A stretch of DNA of 64,000 nucleotides from Dastarcus helophoroides. Its lineage: Eukaryota > Arthropoda > Insecta > Coleoptera > Bothrideridae. The stretch spans positions 28,942,626-29,006,625 of the forward strand of contig CM053327.1 of assembly GCA_028583605.1 (NCBI GenBank). Reading direction: 5' to 3'. This document shows positions 13,076-23,260 of this stretch, piece by piece. The notes under the pieces were generated by a model, which was given only the letters and a program-made list of their open reading frames with translations, did not search any database and was not told the DNA's origin. Position 1 is the first letter of the stretch. Every line of letters begins with the position of its first letter. The position numbers and the translations under genes were made by a program.

Positions 13076-13349
13076 CTTAACCAAAGACTGAAATACAAAA
13101 TGGCAACCAGAATTTTTAAAGAACTTGAAGCTTTCAGAAATTAAACAAAGGCGTCTGGAAGAAAAACGAACGAAACTGTATATCGACAGTCGCACATTCC
13201 TGAATGAACTTTTCAAGTCTAACGTAACGGATCCACTAACGGACCTGAAAAAAAAAACTACAAGAGAAAGGCTCATTTCACATTTCGACAGGCGATCAAA
13301 AGTTGTCAAAACGAAAAAAAAAAGCGACATACTGGTCGGTTCAACATAG
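13076..13349 (+). CDS. Unclassified exon-like ORF
   Basis: An open frame without an ATG covers about 90 codons, from after a TGA near 13,073 to a TAG at 13,347-13,349. Unlike the neighbouring satellite frames it has a mixed, protein-like composition. A segment rich in Lys, Glu and Arg (near KLSEIKQRRLEEKRTK) would form a charged helix, followed by a segment with LNELFKSN and a basic C-terminus. I do not recognise the family. No convincing acceptor site or start codon defines its 5' end. It could be a last exon of an unseen gene, a fragment of a transposon ORF, or chance. The opposite strand is also open over much of the same stretch, which weakens the case. Confidence 0.2.
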
Positions 13350-13790
13350 CGGACTGCAGCGACCACGATCGAGCAACGGCTTAATACTCTGCCGATCCGG
13401 CGAGAATTTTAACTGTAATAAAAACGGAAAGGATAACCGTCGCGGCCGGGGGGAATGTGGGTCGCCAAGAATGGCGGCACAATTTGCAGATTGAAAACGA
13501 ACACTGTCTTGCTTGTTTATTTATATAAGAAGTTATGCATATGGTCACGGTGCTATTATGATAACAATGACGGCTGAAAGCCTCCTAGAAAGTGCAGTTA
13601 TTCTCGCAAGTGGGCCACTCATTTTTATAGCGTACTGCGACTAGCGATTAGCCAATGTTTCTTTATTAGAAATAAATCTGTAATGGTTGATAAATTAGAT
13701 TCTTCTGGGAGCTATGAAGCATTATGAAGTGCATAAAATTCGGATTTTTATAGTCTGGAAATAAGGATGTTCGGTTTCCGTTACAGTTTT
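13350..13790. other. Unique sequence, no gene seen
   Basis: The first 150 bp are GC-richer, with CGCGGCCGGGGGG. The remainder is ordinary. No exon can be supported. Confidence 0.4.
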
Positions 13791-15511
13791 TGTCACCTGC
13801 CAGGTAGCTACATGTATTCAATCGACCTTCCATTGTGTCAGCACACCATAGTGAGTATATTGAACGTGCTGCATAAGCTGCAAGTTTTATTGTAACCTAA
13901 TGCGCCCGTCACCTGTTTAACACAGACAGTGTCGCCTGTCAAGTATTAGGAGGCATCCAATCGGCCTGCCATGGTACTCCCACAGGATAATGAGTATGTG
14001 GAACGCGCAGCACAAGTTTCAGGTTTTATTCACAAGTTTAAATACGCCTGCCATGTATTTATTAAATACTATTTAATACCGACGGCGTCACCTGCCAAGT
14101 ACTTGGACGCATCTAATCGGCCTGCCATGGTATTAACATAAAATAACGATTATATGGAACGCGCTGCGTAAGTTTCAGGTTTTATTCACAAGTTTGAATA
14201 TGCCTGCCGCCTATTTAATACCGACGGCGTCGCCTGCCAAGTACTTGGCGACACCCAATCGGCCTGCCATGGTACTATAGCAGGACAATGAGAATGTGGA
14301 ACGCGCTGCACAAGTTTCAGGTTTTATTCACAAGTTTAAATACGCCTGCCATGTATTTAATACCGACGGCGTCACTTGCCAAGTACTTGGACGCATCTAA
14401 TCGGCCTGCCATGGTATTAACATAAAATAACGATTATATGGAACGCGCTGTGTAAGTTTCAGGTTTTATTCACAAGTTTAAATATGCCTGCCACCTATTT
14501 AATACCGACGGCGTCGCCTGCCAAGTACTTGGAGACATCCAATCGGCCTGCCATGGTACTATAGCAGGACAATGAGAATGTGGAACGCGCTGCACAAGTT
14601 TCAGGTTTTATTCACAAGTTTAAATACGCCTGCCATGTATTTAATACCGACGGCGTCACCTGCCAAGTACTTGGACGCATCCAATCGGCCTGCCATGGTA
14701 CTCTCACAGGATAAGTATGTGGAACGCGCTACGTAAGTTTGAGGTTTTATTCACAAGTTTAAATATGTCTGCCACCTATTTAATACCGACGGCGTCGCCT
14801 GTCAAGTACTTGTAGACATCTAATCGGCCTGCCATGGTACTCTCACAGGATAATAAGTATGAGGAACGCGCAGCACAAGCTTCGGGTTTTATTCACAAGT
14901 TTAAATACGCCTGCAACCTATTTAATACCGACGGCGTCATCTGCCAGATGCTTAGACGCATCCAATAGGCCTGCCATGGTACTAACACAGGGTAATGAGT
15001 ATGTGGAACGCGCTGCACAAGTTTCAGGGTTTACTCACAAGTTTAAATACGCCTGCCACCTATTTAATACCGACGGCCTCGCCTGCCAAATGCTTAGACG
15101 CATCCAATAGGCCTGCCATGGTACTAACACAGGATGAGTATGTGGAACGCGCTGCACTAATTTCAGGAGTTATTTACAAATTTAAATATGCCTGCTACCT
15201 ATTTAATAACGACGACGTCGACTGCCAAGTACTTGGAGACATCCAATCGACCTGCCGTGGTACTATCACAGGACAATAAGAATGTGGAAAGTGATGCACA
15301 AGTTTCAGGTTTTATTCACAAATTTAAATACGCCTGTCACCTATTTAATACCGACGGCGTCGCCTGCCAAGTACTTAGGCGCATCTGATCGGCCTCCATG
15401 GTATTAACACAAAACAATGGGTAAATGGATCGCGCTGCATAAGTTTCAAGTTTTATTCGTAAGTTTCAATACACCTGCCATCTATTTAAAACCGACGGAA
15501 TCGCCTGCCAA
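13790..15511 (+). repeat. 142-bp tandem satellite, 11-12 monomers
   Basis: The landmark GGCCTGCCATGG (or a close variant) lies at 13,963, 14,119, 14,261, 14,403, 14,545, 14,687, 14,826, 14,968, 15,110, 15,249 and 15,391. Spacings are 142 bp, with two of 139 and one of 156 caused by a 14-bp local duplication (GTATTTATTAAATACTATTT). A more diverged monomer starts near 13,820. Each monomer holds GCCTGCC three times, spaced about 80, 31 and 31 bp, with AAGTTTCAGGTTTTATTCAC and TTTAATACCGACGGCGTC between. From 14.1 to 14.7 kb two monomer types alternate, giving a 284-bp dimer. Because 142 is not divisible by three, the frames read across it are not proteins. Confidence 0.95.
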
Positions 15512-16620
15512 TAGTTTCTTACATTTAAACAGACGTATACTTTCATAAAACTGAGAATGTGCGTTTAAAAAGGTAAAATATTGATTGGCAGGCGATTTGA
15601 TCAACACTGAATAGAGGGCAGGCGTAGTTAAAGTACTTTTTAAAAAATAAAAAGAAAAACCAGTTTTGATAAAATCTAAAATTTATAGAGCACATTTCAC
15701 ATAAGCATTGTGCTATTGGTACTATATCAGGCCGATTTGGTACATCCAACGAGCTGGCAGGCGATAAAAGGTGTTGTGCGTCAATGAGAGCTGCAGAATA
15801 ATGCGCAAGATATATTTATCAAATTAAATCGATTATTTCCGGTGCACGCATATGCATGTCGTTACTTCGTTACAGAGCAATACTTCTTACACTCACAAGC
15901 AGCACTTTTTGTCGCCTGCCAAGTACTTAGACGCATGCAATCGGCCTGCCGCGGTACTAACACATCATAATGAATATATGCATAGGTTTCAGTTTTTATT
16001 TACAAGTTTAAATAGGCCTGCCACCTATTTGATATTAATGGAATCTCCTGCCAATAGTTTCTTACATTTAAAAAGACGTATATTTTCATAAAACTAAAAA
16101 TGTGTGTTTGTAAATGTAAAATTGATTGGCAGGCGACTCGACTAACATTGACTAGGGGACAGGCGTAATTAAAGTAGTTAAAAAAACAATTTTGATAAAA
16201 TCATATGAGCAATCTGCTGTTGGTACAAAGTAGTTAAAAAAATAATTTGATAAAATCATACGAGCATTATGCTGTTGGTACCATGGCACGCGATATAAGT
16301 GTTGTTTGTGCATGAGCGAGAGATGCAGAAGGATGTACACGACAGATTACTGATTACTCATCAAGTTGAATCGATTACCTCTGATGTATGCATATTATTG
16401 CAGAGTAATATTTCTTACACTGACACGCAGCAGTTTTTGTCGCCTGCCAAATACTTACAGGCATCCAATTAGCCTGCTATGGTACTAGCGCACGGCAATT
16501 AGCATATGGAACGTGTTGTATGAATTTCAGGATTTAGTCATAACCTTAAATACGCCTGCCGCCTATTTATTGCCAACAAGGTCGCCTGCCCATTATTTCT
16601 AGCGTTTGAAAATGTCTATA
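15490..16620 (+). repeat. Long-period flank of the 142-bp satellite
   Basis: Here single GCCTGCC monomers are separated by spacers. Two copies of a block of about 530 bp can be matched: CAGCA(C/G)TTTTTGTCGCCTGCCAA occurs at about 15,900 and 16,430, and CCTGCCAATAGTTTCTTACATT at about 15,505 and 16,048. In each copy TCGCCTGCCAAT or TCTCCTGCCAAT is answered about 90 bp on by ATTGGCAGGCGA, an inverted repeat of about 12 bp. The block therefore looks like a small dispersed element carrying the satellite monomer. Confidence 0.7.
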
Positions 16621-17352
16621 CTTTCTTATAGTGCAAGATGTAGCTTTTATCGAAAGGTTTATTTAGGACAGGAAATTTTAATTTGGGAATCTGTCCCGAA
16701 CCATCCACAAAAAAAATCTATTAGGATTTTCCAATGTAAATACGATAATTAGAGTCAAGATAAAATTAACAAGTTGCTGTCCACTTGTTAATCAGTATCA
16801 GAATTGTTCAACTCCAAATAAATTTTATCATTAAACGCCACATCACAACACAAGGTCGTAGATCGTTATTTTTCCATACTTGCTCCGATACATCGATAAC
16901 TCTCGACGCATGTATCAGTAACTTATCAAATTAATAAACCACATTAACAGTATTAAATGGCCACGAATTTTAAATTACTTGCTAATTAAAATGGATACAG
17001 CAGCTAACTGGAACTGAGCGAGAGTAGCAGCAGTTGCTATTAGGCATATTTGCAACTATGACGTCTTACACAGGCTTTGTGTGGCGGTTGCCAAGGTTTT
17101 GTCGCGGGTTTAACAATGGAAGGACACCCATCATGAATTCAGCACGATGACGTTATTCGTAATAGCCATTCCATTTTAGCAGAGTTTTTGAAAAATATTG
17201 CACACTCGATTTGGTGGATTTATAACCATGCATGCAAACCTGCATACAAGACATACACATACAAAGTAACCTTATTTGCAGGAACTATTAATTAAACACG
17301 AAGAATTCTGTTCTTTTTTTACACACTCAGCGCTTTTTTTTTCGGTCTCCTT

Positions 17353-17354
<2 letters not shown>
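16620..17354. other. Intergenic, no gene seen
   Basis: Ordinary AT-rich sequence with no exon or repeat that I can support. Short ATG/CAT-rich words occur near 17,225-17,250. Confidence 0.5.
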
Positions 17355-17398
<44 letters not shown>

Positions 17399-17509
17399 TT
17401 CTTTTTCTCTCTCTTTCTCTCCTTTCTTTTTCTCTCTCTTTCTCTCCTTTCTTTTTCTCTCTCTTTCTCTCCTTTCTTTTTCTCTCTCTCTTTCCCCTCT
17501 CCCTCTCAC

Positions 17510-17596
<87 letters not shown>

Positions 17597-17628
17597 CCTC
17601 CCCTCCCCCCCCCCCCCCTCTCTCTCAC
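17354..17628 (+). repeat. (CT)n microsatellite with C-run
   Basis: A near-pure pyrimidine tract of about 275 bp. It starts with CT dinucleotides, then has three or four copies of CTCTCTCTTTCTCTCCTTTC, then more than 70 bp of pure CT and a run of 13 or more C. Pyrimidine bias continues more weakly to about 17,760. The long frames on both strands (poly Ser/Leu and poly Arg/Glu) are products of the repeat. Confidence 0.98.
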
Positions 17629-17954
17629 CCTTTAATCCTGGCTTTCTTTTTCTTCCAGTACTAGGTCCTTTCTTTCTCAAGTCTCGACATATCTGCGTTT
17701 CTTCCCCTAATGCTCCGTATCTTTTTCTGCTCGGTCCTCAGTCTTTTTCTTTCTCCTTTATTTTATTTGGGGTGTAAAGCTTTACTCGAAATTTGATATG
17801 CTAATTATGTCAATAATAAATGTGTAAACATTTTTAGATTTTTATAAACAAATTTTTTGCAAAAAATGTGCAATTTGATTATTTTTTCCTAAAATGCCGT
17901 CATTTTTTTAATAAAAAATTTTATTTTCGCTTCAAAAAATCGCCGAAACTGTAG

Positions 17955-18062
17955 TAGAATTAAAAATGTTGATCTATGCGATCAGGGATCGAACCGGGAA
18001 CCTATCACGCGGTAGGCATTCTCCCTAACTCTTGCGCGTTATCCTTTTAATGCTATTTATTA
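17955..18062 (-). mobile_element. tRNA-like SINE fragment
   Basis: On the - strand the segment reads GCGCAAGAGTTAGGGAGAAT, then CTACCGCGTG and a strong B-box GGTTCCCGGTTCGATCCCTG. A and B boxes are about the right distance apart for a tRNA-derived promoter. The body does not fold into a full cloverleaf that I can confirm. A related, more decayed copy lies at 22,140-22,240, also on the - strand. Confidence 0.5.
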
Positions 18063-20580
18063 ACCACCACTAACCCTTATCTCATATCCCTTAAAATAAT
18101 GACTTTCTCTTAAAAAAATATAGAAGAACTTCGAATTTTCTCAAATTTCTTTTATATATAAAAAAATGGATTTTTTTTACCATGAAAATTGTTCTACACA
18201 AATTTCGAGTTTTTTTAGAGCTACCGTGTTACAGAAATTTAGTTTTTTTTTTCTCTCAATTCGGTTCTTTTCGAAATTTTTACTTTCTGTAAAAAAAATC
18301 CTCCTCGAACATTTTCTCGAATCTACAACTAATTGGTGAATATTCGTATTTTTGATCACATTAATAAATTCATTTATAAAATAATCCCCTTCGAATTAAT
18401 TTCGAAAGGTTATACGTATTTTTCGATTTTAATTTTTCAATCTTCAAAATGAAATTTTAAAGAACAAAAAATTAGAAGTTTCTACTTCATAAATTATTAC
18501 TGAAATGAACTGATAAAGAACCGTATTCCGGTGTAATTAACAGCACCGTATTTTTACGCTAGTTATGAAAATCAGTGAAAGTACCAACCGATAAATATTA
18601 ATTCTACATCTGTTATGGATATAATAACAATCCGCTGTTTTGATCGTTTTTTAAACGCAGAGCTACGCACCAAGGCGCTTTGGAAAAGTTTCTTATTATC
18701 TTTACGGTATAATATAAAAAAATTGGCCTAGTTTAATACTTTGCAATATTGTCGATGTAGTTAATCACATCTATATCTAATTGGTCCATACGTTTTATTG
18801 TTTTATCGCTTAGGCGCCTTTCTTTATGCGGAACCTACAATATTTTCTACGATTGGTGTACGTGCGTATTCGTACCAGCTGAAGGCGAATTATGCAGAAC
18901 AGCTGAACGTTATAACGGCGGTGTTAAAAACGCAAACACAAACATTATGTGAAACATTTTCTTGTTTTTTTTAGGTGACATTTAGCCACGTATTCGGAAG
19001 GCTTGACAACAATAAAAGTCGAATCAAAAATATTATTTCACTTTTTAGGAGAGGCAAATTAACCCATAACTCTCCTTAATAGGGTGCTCCTGGTTTGTAA
19101 CAATTTCTTTTAATAGTCGCTGTTTTACGTCTTTCACAGAGAAACACTTATCGCGTTATAATCACATGCACTCACCTAAGCAACTAATGGATAATATTAG
19201 TCATAAATATTTATATTTCCATACTTTTGAAACTAATAGGAAAATAATTGCATCTGTTTTACATTTTTTGTTCCACCACTCAGACGGAAAACAAAACAGG
19301 AATTCTAAAAAACAAATTCGTGTACCAGTGTTATTGTTATTATTAAAATACACCGCCAATAATAATATATTTGTCGATACCTCGTTAAAATGAAAGTGAA
19401 TCAAAAATCAGGCCAGAGTAGCACAAACCAAGAAGAAGAAGAAAGCTCACGTCCACCAATATTCATCGTATTATGCTGATTTCGACACGTTCCCATGCAC
19501 ACATGCAACGGCACAGAACGAACGCAAAACGGCAAAAAGACGACTCGACCCACTTTTGGTGGAACCAGCAGCGGTTCTTGAGGCCATTTCGCCTTGCATA
19601 ACGGTGAAGACACAACCGTGCGACCAACTTCGCCAAAGAGATGAATACCATTATCGTTTCGTTAAGGAGGTCGCGACGGTGAATCTTTCTTTAGAAGGGA
19701 GAACGGAATTTCAAGGTCGACACTCTTTTATCTGGTTCGAACGGTGACAATCAATCTGAAAAATGTAACAAACTCGAAGGTGAAAGCTGCCGCACTGGAA
19801 CTATCGTTACAGTTTGCGTTGTGCAAGATTCTACGACCTCCGACGTTGTAATTTGAAAAATTACTGATAAAACCTTCATTATCAGTATAGTAACGAATTT
19901 TAGGGTTTTCATTTTTTTTAGAAGTCTTCTAGAAAGGTTTTTAGGAATTCTGTCACCGAAAAGATTATTCGTATACAGTCGAGTTTGGGGTTTTAATTTT
20001 TCTGGAGAACGAGTTTGGGGTTTTAATTTTTCTGGAGAATTCTTCTAGAAAGGTTTTAGCAATTTTGTCACCAAAAAGAGCATTCGTATATCGTCGGGTA
20101 TCTAACTTATTTGGTTACTTACTTGATTTAAGTCAACAGTTATCAAATATTGGACTTCTCGAGAAGATTGAAATACACTTATAACCATCCAGAGGGATTT
20201 TGAAGGCTCATATTCAGGTGACAATAATATCGAGACTTTAGGGTTATCAGATTATGTCATGATATTTTTTTGGGCGAAAGTTAAAAAAATTCAAATTCAT
20301 ATTGTCACAACAATGGAACTTTGCACGTATACAAATTTCAAGATTTTTAATTAACACTAAAGTCGAGATATTCTGTGACGTGAAACCGAGTTTTAAAGCA
20401 AAAATTACTCTACAAAGTTACAGAACCAAAATTCGCCTCCATACAAAGTTCAAAAGTCCCTTAAGCATTGTCGATAAAGTAATCAATAGAACAATCAAGA
20501 AACAGTTTAAAAGTCGATTACACAAAGGGGCAACCAACAATCGGTTACAGTATAAATTTATAGTCAACTGTATTTCCCAA
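18062..20580. other. Intergenic, no gene seen
   Basis: Unique sequence. Frames at 19,166-19,400 and 20,302-20,619 are open for 70-105 codons but do not resemble any family I know. They lack supporting splice sites or neighbours, so I do not call them genes. A direct duplication of GAGTTTGGGGTTTTAATTTT (19,981 and 20,010) is visible. Another short repeat around AGAAAGGTTTT brackets it. Confidence 0.4.
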
Positions 20581-21080
20581 TTTTTGCTAACGAGCCCCGG
20601 CGCCGGTCTCGTCGCGTAGCGGAACCCACCTTCTCGGTCCATTTGCCGTTCTCGTTCACAATCGGAACGCACACCTGGTTAACACGGCGATTTCGCCGCC
20701 GCCCATGTCTAGGAAATCGTTTTTTTTTCTGCGCTCTCTATCTACAGCCGAGATCTGGCCTGCGTAAGGACCCCGTGCAGTGTATATTGTACGAAACAAT
20801 CCGGTATTAAAACAGGTGACAGTAATTTCTATAGACTACGTAACAAGGTCGCGCGGCTCGGCTGTGTGACGCAATGACCTCGTTTATGGGGCCGTTCGGT
20901 ACAAGACAATCTACGTGAGCGTTATCGCATATAAAAGTTCCTAACGTGGGTACGTCCTGTATTTATCCGGCGATTGCGAATATCGAACGGGGATTTTTTC
21001 CTTTAGGATAATGACGCGCGGTAATTGGGAAATTATTAGTGCACGTGGCACGATCGATTTTGCGTGTTAAATACAAATTG
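20580..21080. promoter_or_regulatory. GC/CpG-balanced island
   Basis: This block is distinctly richer in G, C and CG (for example CCCCGGCGCCGG near 20,596) than the kilobases around it. It shows no exon structure. By composition it could be a promoter or enhancer, or simply older unique DNA. The regulatory reading is inference. Confidence 0.2.
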
Positions 21081-21289
21081 CAGATAGATAAACTTCATTC
21101 ACGATTACGGTACTATTAGCTTAAAAAAAAGACTGCAGTGGCCTCAGACAATTGAAAAGCGCTAAACGTGGGGTTTTCCTTTAATAAATTTTTAAAGAAA
21201 GTTGGATTTTTTTTACTAAAAAACTAAATAAAAAAATCGTTTTATTTTTAAGTAAAACTTTTTTAGGCGCATTTAGTGATTTTGGATAG

Positions 21290-21415
21290 AGGGTAAACTA
21301 TGATTTCGCGTTACCAACATGCCCCACTATTAACACTGGAGCATGTTGGTAACGAAATTAGCGTGTTAGTAACGCGAAACGATAATTTTACCATCTATCA
21401 AACATAGCGTTTTTC
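21290..21415. repeat. GTAACG-rich short repeat, inverted pair
   Basis: CGCGTTACCAACATGC on the left and GCATGTTGGTAACG on the right form an inverted pair about 45 bp apart. The same GGTAACGCG words follow. This is the same repeat type as at 5,870-5,980 and 33,480-33,720. Confidence 0.6.
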
Positions 21416-22130
21416 TCGAAATTTCGACATTCTCCAAAAACATTTTTCCCCGAGGAATTTAGACTTTTGTTCTAAAATACTTTTTTATTCAATTTTCCGA
21501 ATTTTGGGTTTTCCCCCAATTTTCTCGAAGTTTCAATCTATGAAATATCCAAAGAAACCGTTATTTTCCTCGAAATTTCAACGTTTTTATTAAATGTGGA
21601 TTTTTTAATTAAATTTCGATTTTTTTACTTTAAATTTCGATTTTTTTTAACTCATTAGAAATTCAAACTTTTTTTTCCCTCGAAATTTGGTTTTTTCGTC
21701 GCGAAACTGATAAACAAAATCAGTCTAAAATTAACATTTTGAAAAAATAAATCGAAATTAAAAAAGGTGGGAAAATCGATATTTCGTAAATATTCGAAAA
21801 ATCTAAAAAAAAGCTGAATCAATCGAAAAAGTCGAAATTTCTATAAAAAAAATTGTAAAAATCACATCCTGGAGAAAAAAAAATCGCAATTTCTTGAATA
21901 GTGAAATTGTTTTCCCTTAATATCGCCATTTTTTTGAAAATTGAACTTATCCAAAAATCATTTTTTTTCACGTTTACCTTAAATTATGATTTTCGTTCAA
22001 AATTTCGATTATTTTAAGTAAATATCGATTTTTCTGTAAGATAATTGTTCAGAGAAATTTTTTAAATTCTTCTTCTGCCGAGGTTTTTTCATAAAATTTA
22101 AAACTTAAAAAAAAATAATTGTTTTCTAAT
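21415..22130. repeat. Decayed AT/TCGAAATTT repeat
   Basis: Irregular runs of A or T with ATTTCGA words. I see no clear period. It resembles worn satellite of the type found elsewhere in the window. Confidence 0.5.
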
Positions 22131-22139
22131 GGAATAGAA

Positions 22140-22240
22140 TTAAAAATGATTGGTAGGCGCGATTGGGGATTGAATTTAGGACCTTCCACGTGGCAGCGAA
22201 CTCTTTAATCCCAGAGCCATCGCACGTAACCAATTCCAAA
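22140..22240 (-). mobile_element. Decayed tRNA-like SINE fragment
   Basis: On the - strand GATGGCTCTGGGATTAAAGA resembles an A-box region. AGGTCCTAAATTCAATCCCC resembles a weakened B-box. Flanking words (AAAATGATTGGTAGGCGCGA on the + strand) resemble those beside the copy at 17,955-18,062. Confidence 0.4.
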
Positions 22241-22249
22241 GGTGATTTT

Positions 22250-23260
22250 TTAGGTTTTTCCTTAAGATTTTAACATTTTAACCGAAATTTCGATTTTCAG
22301 ATACAATTTTTTTATAATTTTGATTTTTTTCTTGTTATTACTCCCTTCTTCTTTAATTTAATTTTTAATGCTCATCTAATGTATTGCTTTGTATGTTAAA
22401 TAGCTTATATGCTAAATACATATTATTATTATATTATTATTATTATTCATCAGAAGGACAAATTGAAATTACTATAACCGCAGCTTCAGAGTGTAAGTTT
22501 AAGACGAATATTGTGTTAGAAATTGACCAACAACATTCAAATAATATCGACTACTTGCTATGAAACAAAAAGGATGAATCAGAGGTATGTTGACTAATAG
22601 CAGACAAACGACAATTAGATGCTACAATTTCCGGGATCAAACCAGATGTAACAAGGTTTACGGCGTCTAATTACCGGAATATGTGTATTTTGCTACAAAC
22701 ATTGCCATTTATAAACGTGCACCTCCCTCGGTCGTTTAAAAATACATCAGCGATACAAAGTGCAATAATTAATGTTATTGCAGAATGACGTCACCGCCGT
22801 CGGTTCATTTGTTTGTTGCATGTCACAGTCAACTATGCGATATGCGCAATATTTCAATGGTGAATAAATGCAACGATAATGTTATAACAAATAAAAAATT
22901 ATCGGTGAAACATTTTATTATAAAATTTTATTGAATCATTAATCAGTCAAACTAAAAATAGCCTGCTTTTCGGTTCAATGTATCGCACGCGCCACTTGAA
23001 TAATTCGATGACTTCTTCGACAGAAAAACGAAACATGTACACGCCACCGGCAAGGGGCGGGGGGCAATTTGTTTTGGCGTTTCGCTTTATTTATAAAATC
23101 GGGCGAGTGTGGGTCGGGCGTTTATTATTAAACAGATGTTTATAGCAGAAAGTTCGCGAATTACGTTCAAAATAATATTCAAGGTAATTAATTGTACTTT
23201 GCTGGGGCGATGTTACTTGCGCAAAAGCGCATGCTCATGTGAATTACTACGAGGCGGTTC
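22250..23260. promoter_or_regulatory. Unique island, possible regulatory DNA
   Basis: A short TATTAT microsatellite lies at 22,423-22,448. From about 22,590 to 23,240 the sequence is unique, with TGACGTCA-like and homeodomain-like words. No exon is supported. Confidence 0.2.

Noticed and set aside
14859..15388. Overlapping repeated frames encoding TPATYLIPTAS-like units
   Set aside because: The 142-bp monomer is not a multiple of three, so no continuous repeat protein exists.
13790..16620. CRISPR array
   Set aside because: The repeats are contiguous 142-bp monomers without unique spacers, in a eukaryotic genome.
17276..17680. 117-119 codon frames of Ser/Leu or Arg/Glu on both strands
   Set aside because: They are direct translations of the CT/GA microsatellite.
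20302..20672. Overlapping 105- and 84-codon frames on opposite strands
   Set aside because: No domain, no splice support, and both strands are open together.
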